24,908 nucleotides of DNA from Candidatus Peregrinibacteria bacterium CG10_big_fil_rev_8_21_14_0_10_49_16 (GTDB lineage Bacteria > Patescibacteriota > Gracilibacteria > Peribacterales > Peribacteraceae): positions 1 through 24,908 of the forward strand of contig PFDS01000056.1 of NCBI GenBank assembly GCA_002772605.1. The letters are read 5' to 3'. Positions 15,037 through 22,786 of the stretch are shown here, piece after piece. The position numbers and the translations under genes are program-made. Position 1 is the stretch's first letter. Every line of letters starts with the position of its first letter. The notes beneath the pieces were generated by a model. That model saw only the letters and a program-made list of their open reading frames with translations. It did no database searches and had not been told where the DNA came from.

Positions 15037-15054
15037 AGACCCGCTTGCCTCCTT
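15037..15054 (+). repeat. Direct repeat copy 2 flanking the recombinase
   Basis: AGACCCGCTTGCCTCCTT is the partner of 13473-13490 with two mismatches. It lies 41 nt upstream of the recombinase start, where a recombinase-binding or attachment half-site could be. Confidence 0.45.
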
Positions 15055-15268
15055 CAAAAAGACGCCAAAAAGCGCTTTCTCTACGAAAACGATCGCAAGG
15101 GGCGACTCTTTCGCTTACGGCATGCCCTCTCCTTTCTCCTCCATTTTTGGATCATGGAGGCGGGGGCACTACTATCTGTTCATTTTCGACATTGTGTTCG
15201 AGTTGCGTAATTTCATCCGTGCAGACTTTCAGAAAAAATAGATGATTTTTTGGCTATTGCTTCACGTT

Positions 15269-15292
15269 GAGGGTGCTGCTGTTAGCACTCTC
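15269..15292 (+). promoter_or_regulatory. Inverted repeat upstream of the CBASS operon (operator or terminator)
   Basis: GAGGGTGCT (15269-15277) and AGCACTCTC (15284-15292) form a 9-bp stem with one G-U pair and a 6-nt loop. A C/T-rich stretch follows but no clean T-run, so it is a weak terminator at best. It lies immediately before the likely -35 region of the operon, which suits an operator. Confidence 0.4.
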
Positions 15293-15294
15293 CC

Positions 15295-15322
15295 TTTCAT
15301 TTTGCTAACGATTCGCTACACT
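15295..15322 (+). promoter_or_regulatory. Candidate promoter of the CBASS operon
   Basis: TTTCAT (15295-15300), a 16-nt spacer and TACACT (15317-15322) precede the CD-NTase ATG by 17 nt. The -35 is poor. No Shine-Dalgarno sequence precedes ATG 15340. Confidence 0.35.
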
Positions 15323-15339
15323 CCATCTCCATAGACTCG

Positions 15340-16338
15340 ATGGATACAGAACCACCTTTCGTGCGGCATAGTCAAATCCTCTCCTTTGCCAAGGAGAAGG
15401 TGAACTTGGATTCCGAAAAACGGAAAACGTACCGCGCACAGGCGAATAATCTCCGCGAGAGCTTGGAGAAGTACATCAACGATCATGCGGACTACGACCA
15501 TCTGAGGATGTACCACTCCGGGAGCGTGGAGAAAGGGACGGCCCTCAGCACGATCAACGATATGGACGTAGCGGTGTACTTGAAGGCTGCGAAAGAAGAC
15601 GTGGAGGAGGGCGATTTGCTGACGTGGCTCCGGGATCGTCTCATCGAAGCGAAGCCGCAGAACATGGATGCCTCCCAAATCCTGCCCATCGAGGCCGGGG
15701 CGCACTGCGTCACCATCACCTATAAAGGAACGGGGCTGGACGTGGATATGGTGCCCGTCATCTATGACGGCGAGCCGGACGGCAAGGGTTATCTCATCCC
15801 GTGGGGCATGGATGACCGGGTGCTGACGAGCATCCCCCTGCACCTCGCGTTCATCCGCAAGCGTAAAGAGGAACACCCGGACCACTTCGCTCAGGTCGTG
15901 CGGCTGGTGAAGTGGTGGGCCAAGTTGCAGAAGGGGGCGAATCAATCCTTCCGCTTCAAGTCATTCATGCTCGAACTGATCTGCGCTCATCTGGTAGACA
16001 CGGGAAAAATGGACGTGACGGACTATCCCACGGCACTGGCCCAATTCTTCGGCTACATCCTCAACAGCGGCCTCAAAGAGCGGGTCATTTTTGCGGACAA
16101 CTACGACGCCGACGACGTGCCAGACAAAACGGATGTGGAGATTATCGGCATTTTTGACCCCGTGAACCCCGACAACAACGTGGCATCCCGGTATACCGAG
16201 GAAAACCGAATGCTCATCGTGGATGAGGCACAAAAAGCCTTCGACGCGATCACGCAGGCCAAGTACTCCATTACCAAAGGAGAGGCCGCGGAATTGTGGA
16301 AGCGGGTGTTCGGTCATTCCTTCTTCATTGCCATATGA
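15340..16338 (+). CDS. cdnC: CBASS CD-NTase (cGAS/DncV-like nucleotidyltransferase)
   Basis: This 332-residue protein has the signature of the cGAS/DncV-like nucleotidyltransferases that make cyclic oligonucleotide alarms on phage infection. The active site is readable: G61-S62 in HSGSVEKGTALSTINDMD, the metal ligands D74 and D76 of DMD, and a third Asp D136 in LDVDMVPV. The C-terminal helical half (VVRLVKWWAKLQ...FKSFMLELICAH, then IFDPVNPDNNVAS) matches the OAS-type domain. HORMA and TRIP13 partners suggest a type III CBASS enzyme, like CdnC or CdnD; clade and product cannot be assigned by eye, so the symbol is tentative. Its TGA stop overlaps the next ATG (ATGA), implying translational coupling. 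Confidence 0.9.
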   Translation: MDTEPPFVRHSQILSFAKEKVNLDSEKRKTYRAQANNLRESLEKYINDHADYDHLRMYHSGSVEKGTALSTINDMDVAVYLKAAKEDVEEGDLLTWLRDRLIEAKPQNMDASQILPIEAGAHCVTITYKGTGLDVDMVPVIYDGEPDGKGYLIPWGMDDRVLTSIPLHLAFIRKRKEEHPDHFAQVVRLVKWWAKLQKGANQSFRFKSFMLELICAHLVDTGKMDVTDYPTALAQFFGYILNSGLKERVIFADNYDADDVPDKTDVEIIGIFDPVNPDNNVASRYTEENRMLIVDEAQKAFDAITQAKYSITKGEAAELWKRVFGHSFFIAI

Positions 16339-16847
16339 CGACTACTGGCACCCTCACCGAGACATTCACGCGGACAGATGCGCGGTTCCTCGCGTCCCGT
16401 ATCGCCAGTGACTTGGAGCAGGTGCACATCTTTTATCCGGGGCTTCTTTCTGCCGAAGCGGTTGCGGATCACATCCGGGAAGTCGTCGAACTGCTAGCCT
16501 ATCGCTACATGGATTGTGCTGACTACGGCTTCAAGCGCAACGGCGAATGGATCTTCCGTCTGCGGTACAAGGTGCGGTGGGACGGCTGGGTAGTAAGGAA
16601 CGATGAATCCGGCGGGATTCCCGCAACGATCAATACGGTGGGAGCAGTATTCAACTCCTATATGCAGTACACTGATGCCTTCAATGCGCTCACCACTGAG
16701 CAGCGGCTTGCCTTCAAAAAGACGAAATTGCCTTGGGTGCGGGTAGGTGCAACAGAAACCCCACTCGCTACCGGGCCATCAGCCAGCTGCAAGACATATG
16801 GACGCAACGGCGTGAGCATTGATCGTAACCTTTTCATTGCCTCCTAG
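16335..16847 (+). CDS. cap7: CBASS bacterial HORMA-domain protein (Cap7-like)
   Basis: This 170-residue protein lies directly between the CD-NTase and the TRIP13-like ATPase, the type III CBASS position of the HORMA sensor. It resembles the bacterial HORMA-2 family in length and layout: N-terminal TxTDARFLASRIASDLEQV helix; a central FRLRYKVRWDGW strand pair; then TLPWVRVG-like loop text (KLPWVRVGATET); and the C-terminal safety-belt-like end SCKTYGRNGVSIDRNLF with the conserved YGRNG-x-x-IDR pattern. In studied systems the closed HORMA form binds and activates the CD-NTase, perhaps after sensing phage protein peptides. The frame extends upstream to 16296, but ATG 16335 overlapping the CD-NTase stop is the natural start. 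Only one HORMA gene is present. Confidence 0.78.
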   Translation: MTTTGTLTETFTRTDARFLASRIASDLEQVHIFYPGLLSAEAVADHIREVVELLAYRYMDCADYGFKRNGEWIFRLRYKVRWDGWVVRNDESGGIPATINTVGAVFNSYMQYTDAFNALTTEQRLAFKKTKLPWVRVGATETPLATGPSASCKTYGRNGVSIDRNLFIAS

Positions 16848-16850
16848 CCC

Positions 16851-17774
16851 ATGAGCGACAGCATGATTTTTGACGCCGTAGACACGTTCCCGAATGAAGA
16901 TCGGAGAAGGCAATTTGACGCGCTTGTCGGTCTGGACGACAAGAAGGACCAGATCGTAAAGGAGGCAAGCATCATTCTCGATCACTCACTCCTAGAGAAA
17001 TGGAGCAAGGAGAAGCATGGGAAGGTAATCGGCGCAGTGCAGTATTTCCATAACCGCCCGCCACTTTTCATTTTCGAGGGGGACGTGGGCACCGGGAAGA
17101 CGACGCTTGCGGAGAGCTTTGGAGCGGAAGTGGCGGCGAGGGAAAAGATGGAGATTAAATTGTTTCGTCTCAGTCTCAAAACCCGTGGGACAGGGAGAGT
17201 CGGCCAGATCAGCGGCCTCATTACGGAGTCCTTTGATGATTTCATGGGTCAGATCGGCACGTCGCCAAAAGGCAAGCGGCATCACACATGCGGCATCCTG
17301 CTAATTGATGAAGCGGATGCACTCGCACAGTCGCGGGAATTGGATCAAATGCACCACGAAGACCGCACGGGCGTCAATGCGCTCATCCAAGGCATTGATC
17401 GGATCGCCAACGGCAACGTCCCAGCGTTGGTTGTGATGTGCACGAACAGAGTCGGTGCGATTGATCCGGCGGTGCAGAGAAGGGCGGCGGGTATCGTTAC
17501 CTTCACACGCCCGAATGAGGAACAGCGGCTCTCGATCATCGAGAAAGGACTGACGGGTACGAAGATCGCCCAAAAGGATTTGCAAGCACTTGCCAAGGCA
17601 ATGGGACCGACGGACGAGCGGAAATACGGCTACACCTTCTCCGACCTCACACAGAGGTTCCTGCCCGGCATCGTCCTCGATGCGTACCCGGACAAGGCCA
17701 TCACCATTGAAAGCGCAATGGCGTTCCTGCAAAAAACCCTTCCTACAAAGCCTTTTGCCAGCGAATGCGCATAA
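16851..17774 (+). CDS. cap6: CBASS TRIP13/Pch2-like AAA+ ATPase (Cap6)
   Basis: This 307-residue AAA+ protein has Walker A GDVGTGKT (77-84), Walker B GILLIDEAD (148-156), sensor-1-like VVMCTNR (194-200) and an arginine-finger segment DPAVQRRA (205-212). Bacterial TRIP13 homologues form hexamers that unfold the HORMA N-terminus, dissociate it from the CD-NTase and so keep CBASS silent without infection. The gene follows the HORMA gene by 3 nt and overlaps the effector gene by 10 nt, so dosage within the operon is tightly coupled. The AAA core could belong to other families, but the neighbours make Cap6 the only sensible reading. Confidence 0.9.
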   Translation: MSDSMIFDAVDTFPNEDRRRQFDALVGLDDKKDQIVKEASIILDHSLLEKWSKEKHGKVIGAVQYFHNRPPLFIFEGDVGTGKTTLAESFGAEVAAREKMEIKLFRLSLKTRGTGRVGQISGLITESFDDFMGQIGTSPKGKRHHTCGILLIDEADALAQSRELDQMHHEDRTGVNALIQGIDRIANGNVPALVVMCTNRVGAIDPAVQRRAAGIVTFTRPNEEQRLSIIEKGLTGTKIAQKDLQALAKAMGPTDERKYGYTFSDLTQRFLPGIVLDAYPDKAITIESAMAFLQKTLPTKPFASECA

Positions 17775-19261
17775 CAAGGATAGCTCCCATCCTCGGCGGA
17801 TTCGAGTACCAGCATCTTATCTCTTGGTATATAATTCTGGGTCTAAAAAAAGACAGTGAGCAAATTGAGCAGGTTGTAGTTGAGAACAACAGCGCGGGAT
17901 CCTGCGACGACATTACCGTTTTTCATAAGCAGGGATCGGGTAGGCCAAACTGCTTTTATCAGGTGAAATATCATACGGATAAAAGCGGGCAATATTCGAC
18001 AAAATCACTTCTGAAGAAAACGAAGGGCAAGAGCCTCCTGTTCAAGCTCTGGAAAACGTGGGAATTGCTGACTGCCGGGCAGCCTCAGGCCGATGTGCGG
18101 CTGTGCCTTGAAAGCAATTGGGCGTGGGACGCGGAAGACGGCCTCGGCCCCTATCTACAAGGCCATGACAACGCTCTCAAACAGGAGTTCTTTGATGCCG
18201 ACGCCGTGACGGGCATCGGCAAGCTCCGGGAGGAATGGAGAGCCGGAATCGGGGCGACTCCTACGGACTTTGCATTATTCCTTCGATGCCTTCGGTTCAA
18301 TCTCGGCTCTTTCTCCGTTGAACGCTGGAAGGAAGTCATCACGGAGCGCATGGAAAATCTGTATCTCAAACACGAAGACAATGATCTCCGGGTGGCAACG
18401 ACCATCGTGCAGGATTTCATCACTGTCCCTTCCGCGAATGAAGTCACGTTGGAAGTCTTGGAGAATAAGATCATGCAACACAATCTCCGTCAGTCGCCCG
18501 GTGCGGAACGATATGCAACGGTCTACCTAGAAGCCATGAAAGAGAAAAAACTCGATCTCGATCCCGATTACACGCTGCACTGGCGGCACCACTTCAATGA
18601 GACGGGGCGGCAACTCATTAATCCCGATGCATGGAATACAGTCCTCCTACCGGAATTGCGAACTCTAGAACAAAACGTGAGCAAGGACACGGAGACACAC
18701 TTGATCCGCGCCCGTGGCAATGCGCGGCTTTCCTCATGGTTCGCTTTCGGCCACACGTTTAAGCAAGTGGCGGGCTTCGACATTGAGTTTTTCCACCAGC
18801 AACGAGTGATGTGGCGCACCGATGCCCGGCCAAGCACGGAGTTCAGAATGGAGATCAAATCGGAGGAAGGCGAGGAGGGCGAATCCCTAGAAAAAGAGAG
18901 CGACACCGTGGCGGTGGGCATCAGCGTCAGTCAGGGCATTGGGGATGAAGTAAAAACCTATCTACAAGCAAGCACCGATGCTTCGGCCTTACTGCTCCTA
19001 GAGCCGTCATGCGGAACGGGAGAGTGTATACAGGATAATGCCGACCTTACGGCTTTCGTCCGAGATGCGAAGAAGCTCATTACGCAGTTTGTGAAAAAAA
19101 GGAAGGCAAAGATGCTATTGCTCTTCTACAGCGGCCCAGCGAGCGGTGCATGTTTCTTGGGTCATCGGCTTAATGCGGTCTGCCAAGAAATCCAAATCAT
19201 GGAATATCAGCAGCCAGGCTACGTGTCTAGTTTTCTGCTTACGGAAAATAATACTCGATAA
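17765..19261 (+). CDS. cap4: CBASS effector: DUF4297-like nuclease fused to SAVED domain (Cap4-like)
   Basis: This 498-residue protein is the last gene of the operon. The N-terminus looks like a DUF4297-type PD-(D/E)XK nuclease: GGFEYQHLISWYI (11-23), a DD pair in SCDDITVF (46-53), and the catalytic strand YQVKYH (65-70). A helical middle (about 130-310) leads to a C-terminal SAVED domain (about 350-495): VAVGISVSQGIGDEV, then MLLLFYSGPASG with FLGHRLN, and EIQIMEYQQPGYVSSFLL. SAVED binds the cyclic nucleotide made by the CD-NTase; in Cap4 this triggers oligomerisation and indiscriminate dsDNA cleavage, killing the infected cell. The start overlaps the ATPase stop. The nuclease assignment rests on short motifs, the SAVED assignment is stronger. 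Confidence 0.85.
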   Translation: MRITRIAPILGGFEYQHLISWYIILGLKKDSEQIEQVVVENNSAGSCDDITVFHKQGSGRPNCFYQVKYHTDKSGQYSTKSLLKKTKGKSLLFKLWKTWELLTAGQPQADVRLCLESNWAWDAEDGLGPYLQGHDNALKQEFFDADAVTGIGKLREEWRAGIGATPTDFALFLRCLRFNLGSFSVERWKEVITERMENLYLKHEDNDLRVATTIVQDFITVPSANEVTLEVLENKIMQHNLRQSPGAERYATVYLEAMKEKKLDLDPDYTLHWRHHFNETGRQLINPDAWNTVLLPELRTLEQNVSKDTETHLIRARGNARLSSWFAFGHTFKQVAGFDIEFFHQQRVMWRTDARPSTEFRMEIKSEEGEEGESLEKESDTVAVGISVSQGIGDEVKTYLQASTDASALLLLEPSCGTGECIQDNADLTAFVRDAKKLITQFVKKRKAKMLLLFYSGPASGACFLGHRLNAVCQEIQIMEYQQPGYVSSFLLTENNTR

Positions 19262-19379
19262 GTCGTAATAGGTTTTGCACCATCGAAAAAAGTGCTATCC
19301 GTATCGAAGGCAGAAAATACTTGATTGGTGCGTTTCGATCTCCCAGCACACGGTATAGCTGCCCAACGCATAGGCCCAT
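19262..19379. other. Gap between convergent CBASS and terminase genes
   Basis: No gene. GCACCA/TGGTGC and TCGAAA/TTTCGA pairs occur in it but cross rather than nest, and no hairpin followed by a T-run is visible for either strand, so no terminator can be called. Confidence 0.3.
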
Positions 19380-21542
19380 TTACAGTCCCAGATCGCGCTT
19401 GGTCACTTGCGTGGGATTGAGAGCCTGTACTGCGAGACGAACGTTCTCCGGATATGTCGCGATCGCCATCGCCATGACACAGTTTTCGTTGTAGCCGTCC
19501 ATCGCTGCCGGTTGCCGATCATCGTGAATGACAAACCGTAAACATTCGCTCTGCACGTCTCTGCTGTGGACACGTACGTAACCCTCCTTGATGTTCGTCG
19601 CCAGTTCATCGATGATGATCGGTCGAGTTTTGCTATTCGTGTAAAAACCCATTTTCTTCGTGGCAGTTTTGGTATTTTTGTCTACCACGCGCTCTCTGTG
19701 AATCAACCACTGCGGATAATCGTTGCGCTTGAGATTGTGTAGCACGGTCAGTCCATGATCGGTTGCTTCGACGATGATATAGGCGTTGTTGTATTCCTGT
19801 GCCATCTGCATCAGAGGCTCGTGCAATTTTGCATACGGCCATTTTGCTCGGAACATCGCCACCATCTGGAGTGTTTTGGGGTTCCATATCTGAATCACAG
19901 AATAGTCGGTTCCTCCTCCTTCCGCTTCGCTGTCTTCGAGACCTTGATCGATGCCACGCCTCGGTGTTGTATCGCACACAGCCATATACCTCTGATTTTT
20001 GATCGGCTCTTTCCAGATCATCATCCTGCCTTTCATTTTTGTTCGGCAGGGGTTCAGGATGATCCAATCCTCAATTTCAAGCCGATTAAAGGCGCACGGT
20101 TTGGCCTTCTCCTCGGTCATAAACGGTAGCAACAGGATCGCAAATGCATCCGCGAGATCGTCGTGCAGTTCGGTACCGAACCCGACCAGTTGCTCAATGA
20201 GCCGCTCTGCGCCTTTGCTTGGAAACAGCACTCGTCCCGACTGGATGAGATGGGTCACAAGAGAGAGGCGCGCTCGCTTGTCCTGTCCGTAGGTGGGTAC
20301 GCCCTCCACTAAGCATCCTTCATTGCGCAGTGTTTCGATGGCAGAGCGCTGGTAACCAACGTCCTCAACGTAGAGCTTCGCTCTGCGCTTACCTTCCTGC
20401 ACAAGGGTGAGTGCCTTTGCGCGGTCGATGGTTCCGAAGAAGTTGAGTTTCTCATTCACGGGATTCGGGAGAATATAGAAGCGGCGGCTGTCACCATTTC
20501 CCTCGATACGTGCGGAGACCATGGCCGTATAGTCGGCGGATGCGGTCACAGAAATGGCCAGATCGATTCCTACTGCGTAGCTGGCGGCGCTGTCTTGGGG
20601 AGGGAGCTCATCGTAGAAGTGGATCCACTCCCGATGGACGAGCTGCTCGCTATCCGGCAGAATGTGCAGCAGATACTCACGTTGCCAGGCGGCCTCGCTT
20701 CCGATCCTTTCTCGTTCGCCATTGACCGCCTGCCGATCCGGATACTTGCCCGGCCAGAGGCATGCATCATTGGAATCCAAGAGCGGATACTCGCGGTATG
20801 CACCTTGCAACGAGGTGCTTCCCATTTCCCGTTGCAAACGCTTGAGGAGACAATCCTCATGTAATAGGTTCCCGATGAAGACGAGCTTGGTGCCCGTATC
20901 GCCTGCCGGGATGAGTTCGCCTTTCACCCACCTATAGGTTTTGTCCCTACCCTCACGGGTTTTGACTGACTGCAAATCCTCGATGTCATCGCAGATGATA
21001 AGGTCGGGGCGGTTTTCGCGGTGGCGCAGCCCGCGCACAGATTGATCGATCGACACCGCCATTATTTTCGCATTGTAGTTGCTGATGACGAGGCAGGAAT
21101 TGCGCCACTCGTCCTCCTCTTCACGAAAAGGGCCGAGATCGTGGCGCAGGATGGCATTCGTTTCCAATTCATCTTTGATGTTCTTTAGATGCTGCCGCGC
21201 TTGGACTTGGGTCTGCCCCACGAGCAAGATGAATTTCTGCCCGGGCTTTCCGAGTATCGACCAGAGCGCGAGCGACATGTTCATGATCGTGGATTTCGCC
21301 GATCCCCGGAAGGCGGTGATGACAATGGTCCGCAGAGCATCGTTCTTCGTAAGCGCGAACATCTCCTGTTGGAACGGTGCCGTTTTATGCTTCACATAAT
21401 GATTGAAGTAAACGTGGAAAAACCAGTAATGGCTTTTGTTGACGGTTGCGATGCGAACATCCTGATCCTCCAGGCATCGTTCGATAATCTGCGCTTCGGT
21501 GGAGGACTGATGCCGATGGAGAGTGCTCTTGTTCGAGGACAT
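19380..21542 (-). CDS. terL: Phage terminase large subunit with two tandem nuclease domains
   Basis: This 720-residue protein begins as a normal TerL, the packaging motor. It has an ATPase with Walker A TAFRGSAKST (76-85) and Walker B LIICDDIED (181-189), and an RNase H-fold nuclease with acidic residues D327 (VGIDLA), E393 (YVEDVGYQ) and D462/D465 (HDDLADAFA). A complete TerL would end near 500. Instead a second terminase-nuclease-like domain continues (about 508-700): WKEP...MAVCDTTPRRG with D524, GGGTDYSVIQIW, IVEATDHG with E592, MGFYTNSKTRP, and NENCVMAMAIA, where the usual third Asp pair appears as E686-N687. It follows terS by 16 nt. A fusion of two terminase genes or a duplicated nuclease is the likely origin. 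Confidence 0.88.
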   Translation of the reverse strand: MSSNKSTLHRHQSSTEAQIIERCLEDQDVRIATVNKSHYWFFHVYFNHYVKHKTAPFQQEMFALTKNDALRTIVITAFRGSAKSTIMNMSLALWSILGKPGQKFILLVGQTQVQARQHLKNIKDELETNAILRHDLGPFREEEDEWRNSCLVISNYNAKIMAVSIDQSVRGLRHRENRPDLIICDDIEDLQSVKTREGRDKTYRWVKGELIPAGDTGTKLVFIGNLLHEDCLLKRLQREMGSTSLQGAYREYPLLDSNDACLWPGKYPDRQAVNGERERIGSEAAWQREYLLHILPDSEQLVHREWIHFYDELPPQDSAASYAVGIDLAISVTASADYTAMVSARIEGNGDSRRFYILPNPVNEKLNFFGTIDRAKALTLVQEGKRRAKLYVEDVGYQRSAIETLRNEGCLVEGVPTYGQDKRARLSLVTHLIQSGRVLFPSKGAERLIEQLVGFGTELHDDLADAFAILLLPFMTEEKAKPCAFNRLEIEDWIILNPCRTKMKGRMMIWKEPIKNQRYMAVCDTTPRRGIDQGLEDSEAEGGGTDYSVIQIWNPKTLQMVAMFRAKWPYAKLHEPLMQMAQEYNNAYIIVEATDHGLTVLHNLKRNDYPQWLIHRERVVDKNTKTATKKMGFYTNSKTRPIIIDELATNIKEGYVRVHSRDVQSECLRFVIHDDRQPAAMDGYNENCVMAMAIATYPENVRLAVQALNPTQVTKRDLGL

Positions 21543-21558
21543 AGAAAAGGGAAGAGAT

Positions 21559-21999
21559 TTACTCGTCGGAGAGTCCTCCGAGCTTCAGCGCTCGTTTCAC
21601 CATTGCTTTCTGCTCCGGCGTGAGCGGAGCATTCCGGTGTTCAATGAACGCATTCATTTCCACCTTTGTCTTATACGAAGGATGGTGATGTTTGAGCCAG
21701 TACGTCACGGCTCCCAGATTTCCATCACGCATTGCGGAAAGCAGCTGTGATTCCGCCATGTCATTCACGAGCAGAACACCCTCTTGCAGCGCGGCATCGG
21801 CCGCCTTGCAAAATTCTCGGTCGGCCTGCCGCCACCGGTAGTAGCTCGCCCTGCTGACACCGATCTTTTCGCAGGCGATCTGGATGATCGGCGTTCTCTT
21901 CATCTGTTCAAGGAGCAACTCCTTCTCCCGGCGCTGACGTACCTTGATCGTGATCTGTTCTTTCGGGAGCGGCAAAATGATTTTTTTATGAGACGACAT
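21559..21999 (-). CDS. terS: Phage terminase small subunit-like DNA-binding protein
   Basis: This 146-residue protein has a helix-turn-helix in the first half (IIQIACEKIGVSRASYYRWRQADREF, about residues 38-63). A helical segment ALQEGVLLVNDMAESQLLSAMRDGNLGAVTYWLKHHHPSYK follows, typical of phage terminase small subunits and related phage HTH proteins. TerS recognises the packaging site and hands DNA to TerL. Position supports the call: it lies directly upstream of terL on the same strand (16 nt) and overlaps the methyltransferase gene by 14 nt. The C-terminal LTPEQKAMVKRALKLGGLSDE is the probable TerL- or oligomer-contact tail. Confidence 0.83.
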   Translation of the reverse strand: MSSHKKIILPLPKEQITIKVRQRREKELLLEQMKRTPIIQIACEKIGVSRASYYRWRQADREFCKAADAALQEGVLLVNDMAESQLLSAMRDGNLGAVTYWLKHHHPSYKTKVEMNAFIEHRNAPLTPEQKAMVKRALKLGGLSDE

Positions 22000-22786
22000 G
22001 GGATAGGGAGGGGAGCTTCTTCGCTTTCGTGCCCGTCAGCTTTTCGAAGCGCTTGATGATGATTTGGCAGTATGCCGGAGAGAGTTCGACCATGAGGCAT
22101 TTTCGCTTTGTCTGCTCGCAAGCGAGGAGGGTCGACCCCGATCCGCCGAACGGATCATAAACAGTATCCCCGATGCGTGAGCTATTGAGAATGAGATTTC
22201 GCAAGAGTCCCACGGGCTTCATCGTCGGATGGAGTGTGCTGCGGTTCGGTTTGGGGTAGATGAGGACGCTCTTGTCTTTTCCCTTCATGAATTCATGCCT
22301 GCCATGCCATCCATAAGCGATGAGTTCGTGCTGCGGAAGATAGTCCATCCTGCCTACGACGACATTCGTCTTCATCCAGATGAGGAGCTGCGCGAAGCGA
22401 TAGTCCGCATCGATCATTCCTTCGCGGAGCGGGAAAAGCATCTTGTCGGAATTGAAGATGTAGAGGGCGTTCTTCCGTGCAAGGAACGGACGAGCCGCTT
22501 CCAGCCACTCTTTTGTGAAGCGCCGGTACTCGCAATCGGTTTGCGCTTGATCGTTAAGGATGGCGGCATGCTTCTTTGTCTTGCCGCTAAACGATGCTTT
22601 CCCCTCCACATAGGCCACTCCATACGGAGGATCGGTCAGGATGAGCGATATTTTCTCTTTCTGGAGGAAGTGTTCGATGACGTCTGTCTCTCGGCAGTCT
22701 CCGCAGAGGAGCCGATGGTCGCCGAGGCTGAACACATCACCAACATCAATTGATATGCTCGGGTTTTTGGTTCGTGAGGATTTCAT
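21986..22786 (-). CDS. DNA N6-adenine or N4-cytosine methyltransferase
   Basis: This 266-residue DNA methyltransferase has the catalytic motif DPPYGVAY (52-59) first and the SAM-binding motif DPFGGSGST (211-219) near the C-terminus, the beta-class order. The N-terminus GDVFSLGDHRLLCGD (16-30) is shared with the methyltransferase half of the upstream ParB fusion, so the two are related. No restriction enzyme is nearby; phage genes of this kind usually protect DNA from host restriction. DPPY favours adenine N6 but does not exclude cytosine N4. It overlaps the upstream gene by 41 nt and terS by 14 nt, so the module is translationally coupled. Confidence 0.9.
   Translation of the reverse strand: MKSSRTKNPSISIDVGDVFSLGDHRLLCGDCRETDVIEHFLQKEKISLILTDPPYGVAYVEGKASFSGKTKKHAAILNDQAQTDCEYRRFTKEWLEAARPFLARKNALYIFNSDKMLFPLREGMIDADYRFAQLLIWMKTNVVVGRMDYLPQHELIAYGWHGRHEFMKGKDKSVLIYPKPNRSTLHPTMKPVGLLRNLILNSSRIGDTVYDPFGGSGSTLLACEQTKRKCLMVELSPAYCQIIIKRFEKLTGTKAKKLPSLSHVVS

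Larger units (their letters stand above)
14997..15339. other. Intergenic region between recombinase and CBASS operon
   Basis: I see no convincing gene in these 343 bases. The stretch contains the second copy of the recombinase-flanking direct repeat (15037-15054), a 7-bp hairpin CCTCCAT/ATGGAGG (15138-15144 with 15154-15160), a 9-bp hairpin just before the CBASS operon (15269-15292) and a candidate promoter. It probably carries the control regions of both divergent units and possibly an attachment site. Confidence 0.4.

Noticed and set aside
15005..15241. Plus-strand open frames between the recombinase and the CBASS operon
   Set aside because: Two overlapping frames exist, neither with recognisable domains, a convincing start or sensible composition; the region looks regulatory.
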